55,401 nt of DNA from DASVUC01 sp036387255 (lineage in GTDB: Bacteria > Planctomycetota > Phycisphaerae > Tepidisphaerales > Tepidisphaeraceae). Location: the NCBI GenBank assembly GCA_036387255.1, contig DASVUC010000018.1:1-55401 (forward strand), in the 5' to 3' direction. Of the stretch, positions 21,826-31,600 are shown in pieces. The stretch's first letter is position 1. Every line of letters starts with the position of its first letter. Both the position numbers and the translations under genes were made by a program. The notes under the pieces are model-generated. The model had not been told where the DNA came from, made no database searches, and saw nothing but the letters and a program-made list of their open reading frames with translations.

Positions 21826-23790
21826 ATGTTGTCGAAGTTCTGGGGCAAGCGTGGCGGAAAGTCCGTACCGGCCAAGGCGTTAGTGCGCTCCACCGTCCAG
21901 GTGGAAGAGCTCGAAAAACGCCAGCACCTCGCGCTCACCGCAACCGGTATCGACCCCAACAATATGGGCAAGGGTGATTTCATCTGGCAAATCCCCACGG
22001 CCATGAAGAACGTGGGCGCCACAAGCGAACAGGAGTTCGCCAAGGTCCTCAAGTCCGCCGGCTTCAAATGGGTCATCGTCAAGGCCGGCGATGGAAATGA
22101 CGGACCTCTTCTCGACTACAACGACGGCAAGGGCACGCCCACCGTCGGCGGGTGGACCCAATTCAGCCGCGAATTCATCGACACCCTTCACAACGAAGGC
22201 ATCAAGGTCTTCGGCTACCAGTTCGTCTACGGCGGCGGCACCGTCAGCGGCCGCTCGACCAGCACCTTCACCTCGCCCGAACTCGAGAAGAAAGTCGCCA
22301 AGGACATCCTCTCGCTGGGCGCCGACGGCCTTGTCATCGATGCCGAAGGGCAGTTCGAAGCCGTCGCCAACAACGCTGCCATCGCCGAGGACTACTGCAA
22401 GAGCGTCCGCGACGCCTACCCCGGCACGTTCATCGCGCTCTCCAGCTTCCCCTACATCAGCCTGCACCCCAAGGTCCCCTGGGAAACCTATAGCAAGTAC
22501 GTCGACGTCCACATGCCACAGGCCTACTGGGTCACCATCACCCGCGCGCAGAACTCCCCCGAGAAGATGATCGCGGACATGGACAAGGAGTGGAAGACCC
22601 TCTACGACGGCTTCCGCGCCAAGGGCCACCCCGAGTACGCCCGCCCGATCGTCCCCACCGGTCAGGGCTACAACACCGGCTCTGAGAAAACCACCAGCAA
22701 CATGATCAACCGCTGGTACGCCACCCTGAAGAACGATGCCGCCACGGCTTCCCCCGGCGGATACAACGGCACCAGCTTCTGGTCCCTCCAGTCCCATACC
22801 CCCGACATCTGGAAGGGCATCGTCAACAACGACATCGGTAACCCCGGCGGGCTGGTCACCGGTAAGATCTTCAATGACTTCAACGGCGATGGCGCGCAGG
22901 CGCGCAACGGCGAACCGGGCGCCCTTGGCTGGACCGTCTACGACGATGCCAACAAGAACGGCCAGCTCGACTCCACCGAAGTTCGCACCGTCGCCGACAT
23001 CAACGGCAACTTCAAGCTCTTCTGGCTCCCCGCCGGCGATCACGTCATCCGCCAGGTCTCTCCCAGCACCGCATGGCGTCAGACCACGCAGGATTCGTAC
23101 ACCGTCACGGTTCTCGACAACCAGGAATCCCTCGCCGGGTCGTTCGGTGTAACCAACAACCCGCAGCTCCGTGGCACCGTCTACAACGACTCCAACGTCG
23201 ATGGCTCACGCGGCTCCAACGAAACCGGCGTCAAAGGCGCTCTCGTCTGGGTCGATCTCGACCGGGACGGTCAGCTCGATCCCAAGGAGCCCACCACCCG
23301 CACCAACCGCAGCGGCGGATACAGCTTCACGCTCGGCGTCGGCGAATACCAGATCCGCCAGATCCCGCCCAAGGGCTACCGCCCTGTCGCCCCCGGGAAA
23401 GGCTATCGCAACATCACCCTCAACAAGCGAGGCGCCACCTTCACCGGCCAAAACTTCGGTGCCACCAGCCTCGCGCTCATCAAAGGAGTCGTCTTCCAGG
23501 ACACCAATCGCGACGGCCTTCGCCGAGGCGCTGAATCAGGCCTCGCGGACGTCACCGTCTACCTCGACACCAACAAGAACGGCATCCTTGACTCCGGCGA
23601 GAAGAGCACGACCACGAGCAGCAGCGGCATCTACCGCTTCGACGTTGCCGCCGGCACGTACGTCGTCCGCCCGGTAATCACCAATCGCTCAATCACATCA
23701 CCTAAGGACGGCCTTTACGCCCTCACCATGAAGCGCGGCATGTCCTCCAGCAAGGTGGATTTCGGCCTGAGCGCGGCGAAGACCGCTTAG
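21826..23790 (+). CDS. surface protein: TIM-barrel N-terminal domain plus three SdrD-B-like domains
   Basis: ATG 21826 has GAAGAGG five bases upstream and lies behind a good promoter. The 654-residue product has a LEPR-XLL-like stretch (VEELEKRQHLALTATG) near residue 30. A glycosidase-like TIM-barrel domain follows (about 40-340: GFKWVIVKAGDG, GIKVFGYQFVYGG, ADGLVIDAEGQFE, YVDVHMPQAYW). Three SdrD-B-type domains (about 345-650) each begin with a variant of GKIFNDFNGDG, GTVYNDSNVDG or GVVFQDTNRDG. Those domains bind calcium and act as stalks in surface adhesins. No C-terminal anchor is seen. Probably a secreted or cell-surface protein; enzyme activity is uncertain. Confidence 0.82.
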   Translation: MLSKFWGKRGGKSVPAKALVRSTVQVEELEKRQHLALTATGIDPNNMGKGDFIWQIPTAMKNVGATSEQEFAKVLKSAGFKWVIVKAGDGNDGPLLDYNDGKGTPTVGGWTQFSREFIDTLHNEGIKVFGYQFVYGGGTVSGRSTSTFTSPELEKKVAKDILSLGADGLVIDAEGQFEAVANNAAIAEDYCKSVRDAYPGTFIALSSFPYISLHPKVPWETYSKYVDVHMPQAYWVTITRAQNSPEKMIADMDKEWKTLYDGFRAKGHPEYARPIVPTGQGYNTGSEKTTSNMINRWYATLKNDAATASPGGYNGTSFWSLQSHTPDIWKGIVNNDIGNPGGLVTGKIFNDFNGDGAQARNGEPGALGWTVYDDANKNGQLDSTEVRTVADINGNFKLFWLPAGDHVIRQVSPSTAWRQTTQDSYTVTVLDNQESLAGSFGVTNNPQLRGTVYNDSNVDGSRGSNETGVKGALVWVDLDRDGQLDPKEPTTRTNRSGGYSFTLGVGEYQIRQIPPKGYRPVAPGKGYRNITLNKRGATFTGQNFGATSLALIKGVVFQDTNRDGLRRGAESGLADVTVYLDTNKNGILDSGEKSTTTSSSGIYRFDVAAGTYVVRPVITNRSITSPKDGLYALTMKRGMSSSKVDFGLSAAKTA

Positions 23791-23810
23791 CTGGTGAAAG
23801 TCAGGAGAGA

Positions 23811-23844
23811 ACAGCGGCCCGGAGAGGGCAGGCCGGACCGCTGT
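23811..23844 (+). terminator. possible stem-loop after the surface protein gene
   Basis: ACAGCGG and CCGCTGT enclose an inner CCGG/CCGG pairing 21 bases after the stop codon. No T-run follows, so it may be a factor-dependent terminator or an mRNA end-protecting hairpin. Confidence 0.4.
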
Positions 23845-23954
23845 CGGAGGGAGAGAGATTCGTTGCGCCTCGCGCGCCTGTGTGCAGATGTATCAATCTG
23901 AAGCGGGATGTCGCAAGCGCAAAGTTGTCGTCCCGCACAAACAGGGGGGATCAG

Positions 23955-24929
23955 TCAACTTACCGGCGCGCTGACCGTAGCGGCTTTGCTGCTCAGCGCT
24001 TCGACAATGCCGTTGGCGCACACGATCAGCGCGCCGCCCGCCACCGCGATCGCGCTTAAGCCGCGCCCGGTCATCGCCAGCGCAAACAGCGACGCGAAGA
24101 TGGGCTCCATGAGGTAGATCAGCGCCGCGCGCGACGGATCGATCCGAGGCTGAAACCGAAACTGCAATCCAAACGCCGCCAGCGTCGGAAAGATCAGCAA
24201 GAGCAGCACGTTCAAGCCAACGTTCGGAAGCGCAAGCAGCCTGTGAGTCGAAGCAAGCGCCCAAGGGCCAGCGGGGAGAAAGAGACACGTGACTAGCGTC
24301 GCGAGACCCACGACCAGGAACTGACCCGCCGTCAGCTTGCTCGTCGTCTCCGGCGCGATCAGGTAGTTGAGGATGATGATGTCGACGGCGTAAACGATCG
24401 CGCACGCCAATCCGAGCATCTCGCCCGCACCGAAGCCCGTGGGGGCAGCGCCGGTCATGAGCCAGACGCCAATGGTCGCCAGCACGACGCCGATCCAGAT
24501 CGCGCCGCGCGGCGGCCGGCGCAGCACGAAGGTCATCATCAGCGGGACGAACAGGATCGTCAGGCTCGTCAGAAACGCGCTCACCGCCTCGCTGGTTCGG
24601 TCGAGGCCCAGGTGCTGAACGATCATGCCCAGCGACAGCACCGAGCCCAGGATGACGGAGCGAACGACGTCCTGCCGAGTCCAGTTCCGGCGCGCCTTGG
24701 GGAACACGATGAGCCAGACGATGCCGCCGGCAAAGAAGCGCATCGCCAAGACCCAGATCGGCCCGATCGCCGCGCCGTCGGGTAATCGGCAAGCGGCGTT
24801 GATCGCGGCGCCGGCGGCCTTGGCCCAGGTAAACCCGCAGCCCCAGAAAACAGTGGCGAGAATCAGCACCAGCACCGCGGCGCGAACGGAGTACGAAGGT
24901 GAATGTGCCGCGCGACCCTGCGAATGCAT
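23955..24929 (-). CDS. DMT-superfamily (EamA) transporter
   Basis: The 324-residue protein has ten predicted membrane helices arranged as two EamA repeats, starting VLVLILATVFWGCGFTWAK, the usual opening of the family. The second repeat includes LGLACAIVYAVDIIILNYL and ends YLMEPIFASLFA, a family signature. Such carriers export metabolites or amino acids. A TAACAT hexamer nine bases before the ATG, with no Shine-Dalgarno, suggests a near-leaderless transcript. Substrate unknown. Confidence 0.88.
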   Translation of the reverse strand: MHSQGRAAHSPSYSVRAAVLVLILATVFWGCGFTWAKAAGAAINAACRLPDGAAIGPIWVLAMRFFAGGIVWLIVFPKARRNWTRQDVVRSVILGSVLSLGMIVQHLGLDRTSEAVSAFLTSLTILFVPLMMTFVLRRPPRGAIWIGVVLATIGVWLMTGAAPTGFGAGEMLGLACAIVYAVDIIILNYLIAPETTSKLTAGQFLVVGLATLVTCLFLPAGPWALASTHRLLALPNVGLNVLLLLIFPTLAAFGLQFRFQPRIDPSRAALIYLMEPIFASLFALAMTGRGLSAIAVAGGALIVCANGIVEALSSKAATVSAPVS

Positions 24930-25056
24930 CGGTCGATGATGTTACGCGCAACCGTGCCGCGGACAATCCGGGTGATCCGCGGACTCCGGAATTAGCCGGC
25001 ACGTAACGCGTGCGGGGAACGCTCGACGGCTGCACGTGCTCGTGCGCCGCGTTCCG

Positions 25057-25073
25057 CGCGGTCGTCGACCGCG
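25057..25073. repeat. short palindrome CGCGGTC-GTC-GACCGCG
   Basis: Arms identical to the element at 11671-11687; intergenic between two minus-strand membrane protein genes. Confidence 0.6.
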
Positions 25074-25103
25074 GGCTATCGGTGTCATGCGTTGACGGCG
25101 CCG

Positions 25104-25739
25104 TTACAGCGAGACCCCGGCGCGCTGCGCGTCGAGAATCCACCGCGGGGTCTGCGAGAGATAAGCGCGGAGGTGCTTCTCGCGCGAGAAGTAAAACAGC
25201 GCCGTTCCCGGCTGCACCGTGAGCGCGACGACGGCGAGCGTGCCGTAGAGGAGGATCAGGATCAGCTTCGTCAGGCTGTTGATGGAAATGACCATGGACG
25301 AGTCGCTCAGCTCCGGCGGCATCTGCGACGCGATCAGGCCCGTGTACTGCTCGAGGTGATTCAGCCCGTAGAACAGCGTCCACGCGGCATAAGCGAGAAG
25401 GGCGGCGGCGAAGAAAAGCTGGTTGCAGGCAAGCCGGCGCGGCGCGGTGAGCTCAAGGTTGGAAAGATCATTGGCGCCGTGATGTTCAAAGTACGCGACG
25501 GCCGCCATCGCAAGACCCAGCAGAAGTCCCGGCAGCGAGAAGGAGACGAGCGAACCGAGGACTGTCAGCCCGCCGAAGATGGCGGTGCCCCAGAAGTCGA
25601 AGCGCGCCAGCGTCACCGCGCTGCGGATCTTGCGAACGCGCGTGCGCGCTTCAGAGATCTCGCGCAGCTGATCCGGCGTGAGCCCGACAGCGGGCGCTGC
25701 GGACACCGACACAGATGGAATGGGCGGCGGGCCTGACAC
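25104..25739 (-). CDS. four-helix membrane protein, family not recognised
   Basis: From the GTG at 25737-25739 the protein has 211 residues: a Pro/Ser/Val-rich start, a basic helix (ISEARTRVRKIRSAVTLARF), then four hydrophobic segments (FGGLTVLGSLVSFSLPGLLLGLAMAAVAYF, treated as two, FFAAALLAYAAWTLFYG, and LILILLYGTLAVVALTV). GATAAT ends six bases before the GTG, which favours a leaderless start there over a TTG 51 bases upstream. I do not recognise the family. The EamA gene lies downstream on the same strand. Confidence 0.65.
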   Translation of the reverse strand: MSGPPPIPSVSVSAAPAVGLTPDQLREISEARTRVRKIRSAVTLARFDFWGTAIFGGLTVLGSLVSFSLPGLLLGLAMAAVAYFEHHGANDLSNLELTAPRRLACNQLFFAAALLAYAAWTLFYGLNHLEQYTGLIASQMPPELSDSSMVISINSLTKLILILLYGTLAVVALTVQPGTALFYFSREKHLRAYLSQTPRWILDAQRAGVSL

Positions 25740-25874
25740 ATTGGAATTATCGGCTGGTGCCGGGACAAAGAGTAGCTTGTGCAGTTCCAAGGTTCATTGG
25801 TGCCGTCAGCGACCCCATCGGTTTACTGTTGCGGCAAGCCTTGTCTCCACCTGCGACCATTGCGCCAAACGCGG

Positions 25875-25896
25875 GGGGCGACTCAAGAGTCGCCCC
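25875..25896. repeat. short palindrome GGGGCGACTC-AA-GAGTCGCCCC
   Basis: This is a perfect 10-bp stem with a two-base loop, intergenic, between divergent genes. It has the same design as the other short palindromes in the window. Confidence 0.65.
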
Positions 25897-26012
25897 TACA
25901 ACGGGAAGAGGCCTTGGCGGTGGTGGATTTTGCGGGGCATTTTTCTTGTTCGGCAGTTGCGCCTTGATAAACTTGGGACAAGCAAATCCTGAAAAAGGGG
26001 CGGAGGGCGATC

Positions 26013-28607
26013 GTGGCATACCGCAAAAAGCTTGCTGGTTCGGCGGTCATTCTTTGCGCTGCGGCTGCGCCCGTGCTCGGGGCGTCGCAGACGATCACCT
26101 GGAACGGCGGGTCGGGGGCGTGGAGTACGCCTGCGGCGTGGAATCTGGGTGTCGTTCCGAACAATGACGCGCACACCAGCTATGACGTGCTGATTGACGG
26201 CGGCAAGGCGGGGTCGTCGTCCGTGCAAATCGGACCGGCGTTCTCGACCGACATCTTCTACACCGTTGATTCGCTCAGCATCGACACCGCCGACTCGCTT
26301 TCCTGCACCGCGGAGAACTACGCCGCGGCACAACTGAAGGTGAACAACAGCTTCACCGTGAATGGCTCGCTCGATTTGAACTCGGCGTTTCTGTTGATGG
26401 GGACGGATTCCTCCATCAACGGCACGGGAACCATACAGTTCGGGCGAACCGGGTCGTTCGATTCAAGCGTGGAGAGTCTCGGCGGAACCCTGAGCATCGG
26501 CGCCGGCGTAACGCTTCGCACGAACAGCGCGCAGTCCTATGTGGCGGCGAGAATCGGCAACAAGACGCACCCGCTCGTGTTTGGCGCGAAGTTGGTTGTA
26601 GACGGCAGCGGGAAAAACGTCACCCTCGCGGGGAGTTCCATCACGGGAACGGGCAGCATCCAGATCGGCGCGGGTGCGACAGTGTCGATTGACACCACCT
26701 TTCATGACTTCTCCGAGCTGGGCGCGATCACCAACAACGGCAGGATCAATGTCGCGGGGACACTGGACAACACCGGCCGCACGCTCACGATCGGTGGCGC
26801 GCTGGGTCGCGTGAACTTTCCCGGCCTCATCAAAGGGGGCACGCTCACCAGCAGCAACGGCCAGCACGTGGTGGTGGATTCGCTCCGGATGGACGGCGTG
26901 ACGCTGAATTGCCCGGTGGATGCCGTGGGCGTCGTCATTCCTTACACTCAGACGCTGACGGGGAACTCGGTGATCACGCTGCACGATGCGTCCTTGCCGA
27001 TCTTTGAGGGAAAGGGATCGCTCACGCTGGATCCGCGGATCACCGTCCGCGGGTACGGCTTGATCCGGACGGCCGGTGCGCTGACCAATCGTGGCAGCTT
27101 GGTGGCGACCGACGCTCAACAAGTCCTGGAAGTGCAAGCCCCGGGAGGTTTCGTCAATCAAGGGACGGTGACGATTCAACCCGGCGCCAGCTTTCGACTG
27201 GGCGGCACCTATCGGCTGGCGGACCTGGGGACGATCAACAACAACGGCGGGAACCTGATCCTTGGGGGAACGCTGGACAATTCCGGGCAAACGTTCACCA
27301 ACGGCGCGGGCTATACGTTCAACACATTCACCGGAACCATCGCGGGCGGAACGCTGTCGAGTGTGCCGGGAAAAGAGCTGGTGGTGCCCAGCACGTACAC
27401 GGCTGCGCTCAAGGGCGTGGCGCTCGAGGGAATGATCAGGGTTGAAGGGACGCTCGTAATTCAGAATCCCTTGAGCGGTCATGGCACGATCCAGGGAGGC
27501 GGCGCCGTTTTGCCGGACCAGCTTACGGGTTCTGGCGACGGGTTGATCATCGGGCCGGACATCAAAATCGTGGGGGCGGCGACCGTCGGGTACCCCGGGC
27601 AGCCGATGGTGAATTACGGCAGCATCACGATGGGCTCGGGCAAGATCCGCGGCAAGATTTCCAACCTTGGAACCATCGCGGTGACGCCGGGTGGAACGGT
27701 ATCCTTCGGCGATTCATTCAGCAGGGCGGACCTGGGCACGCTCGTCAATCAAGGCGGCACGTTCCAGATCGTGGGGACGCTGGACAACACCGGCGAGACC
27801 TTCACCGTGGGTGACGCGGCTGGACCTTGGACGATCAGCAACGGGACCATCCGCGGCGGGACGCTCGCCACGACCAGCGGCGCGCAGCTCGTGGTGGTGA
27901 ACTCCACGACGGCGACGTTCGACGGCGTGATCGTGAATGGCACAGTTGCGATGCCGAGCTACTGCGGCCTGAAGTTGGCGGCGGGACAGGCGCTCAGTGG
28001 CCAGGGACAGATCATCCTCGGCTACGGCGACACCACGAACGTCTCCGCGGTGAGCGGCGTGACCACGATCGGGCAGGGAATGACCGTTCGAGGCGGCGCA
28101 ATGAACATGCCGGGCCAGGCGCCGAGCATTGGCGCCAGCGGCGCGGCGCTCGTGAATGAAGGGACGATTGCGCTGGATCCGCAGAAGTCGATCCTGCTCA
28201 AGGGCAGCAGCATCACCAATCGCGGCACACTGGCGCTGACGGATGCGGCGGACATGGTCGCGAGCGGCAGCGTGATTTTCGACGGCGGCGGGAAACTGAT
28301 TGTGCCGCTGGGAGACGACGCGACGCATGGCGTCCTGGCAATCACGGGGGCGCTGGATTTAAGCTCACGTGATGATGAGGTGAGCTTTTCGTTCTCCGGC
28401 ACGTCGAAGCTGGTTTCACAGGTGTTCCTGACGTACACCGGCGCGCTCACCGGCACGTTTGATCATGTCGCGCCGGGGTACACGGTGGATTACAGCACGC
28501 CCGGGCAGCTGCGCGTGGCGGCGGTGCCCGAGCCGGGCACGGCGCTGCTGGCGGCAGGTGCGTGCGCGGGCGCTGGCGGGCGGCGGCGGCGACGGCGAAG
28601 GGTTTGA
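26013..28607 (+). CDS. PEP-CTERM protein with three long beta-strand repeats
   Basis: The 864-residue protein starts at GTG behind GGAGGG. A signal peptide (AGSAVILCAAAAPVLG) is followed by TITWNGGSGAWSTPAAWN, the usual opening of autotransporter-like strand repeats. The middle holds three repeats of about 169 residues, marked by SELGAITNNG, ADLGTINNNG and ADLGTLVNQG spaced exactly 507 bases apart, each followed by a LDN-x-G-x-T motif. The tail is PEP-CTERM (VPEPGTALLAAGA, helix, RRRRRRRV). It should be exported and anchored by an exosortase. It converges on the next gene, the two stop codons being one base apart. Confidence 0.85.
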   Translation: MAYRKKLAGSAVILCAAAAPVLGASQTITWNGGSGAWSTPAAWNLGVVPNNDAHTSYDVLIDGGKAGSSSVQIGPAFSTDIFYTVDSLSIDTADSLSCTAENYAAAQLKVNNSFTVNGSLDLNSAFLLMGTDSSINGTGTIQFGRTGSFDSSVESLGGTLSIGAGVTLRTNSAQSYVAARIGNKTHPLVFGAKLVVDGSGKNVTLAGSSITGTGSIQIGAGATVSIDTTFHDFSELGAITNNGRINVAGTLDNTGRTLTIGGALGRVNFPGLIKGGTLTSSNGQHVVVDSLRMDGVTLNCPVDAVGVVIPYTQTLTGNSVITLHDASLPIFEGKGSLTLDPRITVRGYGLIRTAGALTNRGSLVATDAQQVLEVQAPGGFVNQGTVTIQPGASFRLGGTYRLADLGTINNNGGNLILGGTLDNSGQTFTNGAGYTFNTFTGTIAGGTLSSVPGKELVVPSTYTAALKGVALEGMIRVEGTLVIQNPLSGHGTIQGGGAVLPDQLTGSGDGLIIGPDIKIVGAATVGYPGQPMVNYGSITMGSGKIRGKISNLGTIAVTPGGTVSFGDSFSRADLGTLVNQGGTFQIVGTLDNTGETFTVGDAAGPWTISNGTIRGGTLATTSGAQLVVVNSTTATFDGVIVNGTVAMPSYCGLKLAAGQALSGQGQIILGYGDTTNVSAVSGVTTIGQGMTVRGGAMNMPGQAPSIGASGAALVNEGTIALDPQKSILLKGSSITNRGTLALTDAADMVASGSVIFDGGGKLIVPLGDDATHGVLAITGALDLSSRDDEVSFSFSGTSKLVSQVFLTYTGALTGTFDHVAPGYTVDYSTPGQLRVAAVPEPGTALLAAGACAGAGGRRRRRRRV

Positions 28608-28608
28608 A

Positions 28609-31600
28609 TCACTTCAGCGAGCGCAGGTACGCGAGGAGCGCGCCGAAGTCGTCGAGGGTCATGGTCTCGGCAAGGCCTTCGGGCATGATGGAGCCTTGCA
28701 GAGGGGTGCGCTTCTTGATTGCGGTTTTCTTGATGATGCTGACTTTGCCGGTGAGGTCGCGGAGCTGGACTTCTTCGGGTGATTCTTTGACGGGGAAGCC
28801 GAGGTATTCCGTCGTGCCGATCTTGTCCCTGGCGACGATCTGCTCGGACTGGAAGCCCTGGGCGATCTTGGCGCTGGGGCGGAGGATGGATTCGATGAGG
28901 TGGTTGGGCGGGAATTTTCCGCCGGCGTCGCCGAGGAAGGGGCCCTTGAGTTCTTCGTGGCGGTCGGTGGTGTGGCACTTGATGCAGCCGGCCGATTCGA
29001 AGAGCTGGCGGCCGCGGGCGGGGGAGGCGTTGGGGATTTTTGCCAGGAGCTTGGTCAGGTCCTCTGGATCGAACTCAGTGGGGCGGGCGCGGAGACGCGC
29101 CTGGATGCCGGCTTGCGTGCCGTGGTTGTCGACCTTGAAGAGGAAGATGTTTTTCCCGGCGATGAGGTCGACCATCTTCTTGTCCTGATTGGCGATTAGG
29201 CCGCGGTCGACGTCTTTCTCGAGGACGGATTTTCCGTTGAGCCAGACGTGCAGGCCGTCGTCGGAGCCGGTGGAGAGTTGGGCGATGGTGGCGGCTTTGG
29301 ATTCGACCGTCGCAGTGAGGTACATGACCGAATTGGCAGGCATGTCCAGCGGCTGCTTGCCTTCCGGATCCTTCACCACCATGGGCTTCCACGTCATCTC
29401 CTTGCCGCTCACGCTGAAGGGGTGGAAGGGGCCGGCGGGGGATTCTTCCGGAGGGAAGGCGGTGTGGTAGGCGCTGGCGGCGTCCTTCGTGGGGAGAGGC
29501 GGCGTGACCATGTACTCGGCGATCACACCGGGCTGCTTGAGCTGCGAGAGGAGCGTGCTGGCGCGCGTGGTGGGAACGCGGGGATCGGACAGGAATTTTT
29601 GTGCTGCGGAGACGAGCTTGTTGTAGTTGGCTTGGTCGTCGGCTTTGCTCGCCTTGACGCTGGTGGTGACGAGGAGCTCGGCGATGGGGAGGACCTGGTC
29701 GTCGCCCGTCACGTTGGGGGCGATCTCGGAGAGGGCGCTGACGACGGGGATGGGATTCGTCTCGCGGCGGGCGAGGACGAGGAGCTCTTTGACGGCGCCG
29801 GCGTCGCCGAGGTGGCCGAGGGCGACGGTGGCCGCCTGGCGCACGTTGTCGCGCTTGTCCTTGAGCAGCTTGGTGATGTCCTCGCGATAGGGTTTACCTT
29901 GATCGGCGGGAACTTTCGAGAGCGCCGTCAGGACCGTCTCCGTCTGGGCGGCGTCATCGGAAGCGAGGATCGACTTCACCTTGTCGCGGGTGGCGGCGTC
30001 GGCGCTGCGCGCCAGGCTGGTGGCGGCGGCGGTGCGGATGCTGGGCTGCCTGGCTTTGATCAGGGCGAGGGTGGCGGCGATGTTGTCCGTGGCGGGGGAT
30101 TTGGCGGAGAGGGATTCGGCGAGCTTGTCGAGCAGGCCGCCGGGGAGATCTTTTTCGCTGTCGAGTTTCGTGAGCAGGCGGATGATGGTCGACTGGGCCG
30201 TTTCGATGCCGCCGAGGGAGGAGGCGGCGGTGTTGCGGAGATCGGCGGGAAACGACTTGGTGAAAACGATGTGCTCCATTGCGCCCAGCGACTCGGGGGA
30301 AATGTTCTTGCAGTCGATGAGGGCGCGGGCGGCGTCGTCTTTGAGGGGGCCGCCGGACTGGATCAGGCGCGCCAGGGCAGGGATGGCTTCGGGAACCTGA
30401 ACCAGGCCGCACATCGTTAGGGCGACCTTGGCGGTGGCGGGGTCGGGATCGTCGATGGATTTAGCGAGGCGCTGGGCGACGACTGCAGTCTGATCCCAGG
30501 TGGAGGTCTTGAACTGCGGGCCGCGGGTGTCGGGGCGGGGGGTCCACCAGGAGCCGTCCCATTTGGCTTCGACCTTGTAGAGACAGGCGAGGGCGCGGAC
30601 GGCCTGGCCACGCAGCTTGGCGTCGCTCTCGTTATCGAGATATTTGGAGACGGCGGCGACGATGCGTGGGTCATGCATCATCCGCGCGGTGCGGAGGATG
30701 GAGGTGGAGAGGTCGGCCGGGTTCTTCTTGTCGCTCAGGGCTTCGACCAGCGGCAGGACCGCGTTCAGGCGGCGCAGGGTCTGCTGGGCGGCGTGGGCGA
30801 CCATGATGTCCTTGTCGGCGGTGAGAGGAATCAGGGCGCGGGCGGCGGCGTCGGAGGCGCGGGCGTGGGAGAGCGCGATCGCGGCCTGGACGCGGACCCG
30901 GGGGTCTTCGTCCTTGAGGGATTTAATGAAGAGGTCTTCCTTCATCTGCTTGGCGAGGTCGTCGCGGTCTGCCAAGGCGCGGAGGGCGTATTCGCGGAGT
31001 TCTTTCTGCGTGGCCAGTTGGACGAGCGTGTCCTGGGCCTCTTCGCCGCCGATGCGGGCGAGGGCGAAGAGGGCGGCGACGCGGACATGGAGGTCACCCG
31101 GTTTTGTCGCAACCTTGGTGAGGGCCGTCGTGAAGGTCATGCGGACGCCGGCGGCGACGGGCGCATCGGACGCGGAGACGGGTTTGGTCCCTACGCGCTT
31201 CACGATTTCGCACAGCGCCTCGCGGCGACGGATCTGGCTGGGGGATTGGATCAGGGCGAGCAGGTCGTTGGTGGTGGCTTGCGAGAGGTTGCCGATGGGG
31301 GACGACTTCTTATCCGTCTTGTGCTCGATGCGGAAGACGGTGCCGACTTTTCCGGCCGCGCCCCAGTCGCGGCGGCCCCAGTCGGCCAGGTACATGTTGC
31401 CCGAGGCGTCGATGTCGACGTCCGTGGGCGTGATGCCGCGGGTGAATTCGTTCTGGCTGATCTTGAAGGTCGCGCCGCTGCGGACGAGGTCGTGCTGGTA
31501 GAGGATGCCGCGCGCCCAGTCGCAGGTGTAGAGCGATTCGCCGTAGGTGCCGGGCAAGCCGGGCTCGGAGACGTACATCGATCCGGTCGCGGAGCCGCCT

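Noticed and set aside
23893..25383. A 496-codon minus-strand frame covering the EamA transporter.
   Set aside because: It overlaps the transporter gene in another frame and has no hydrophobic pattern or motif.
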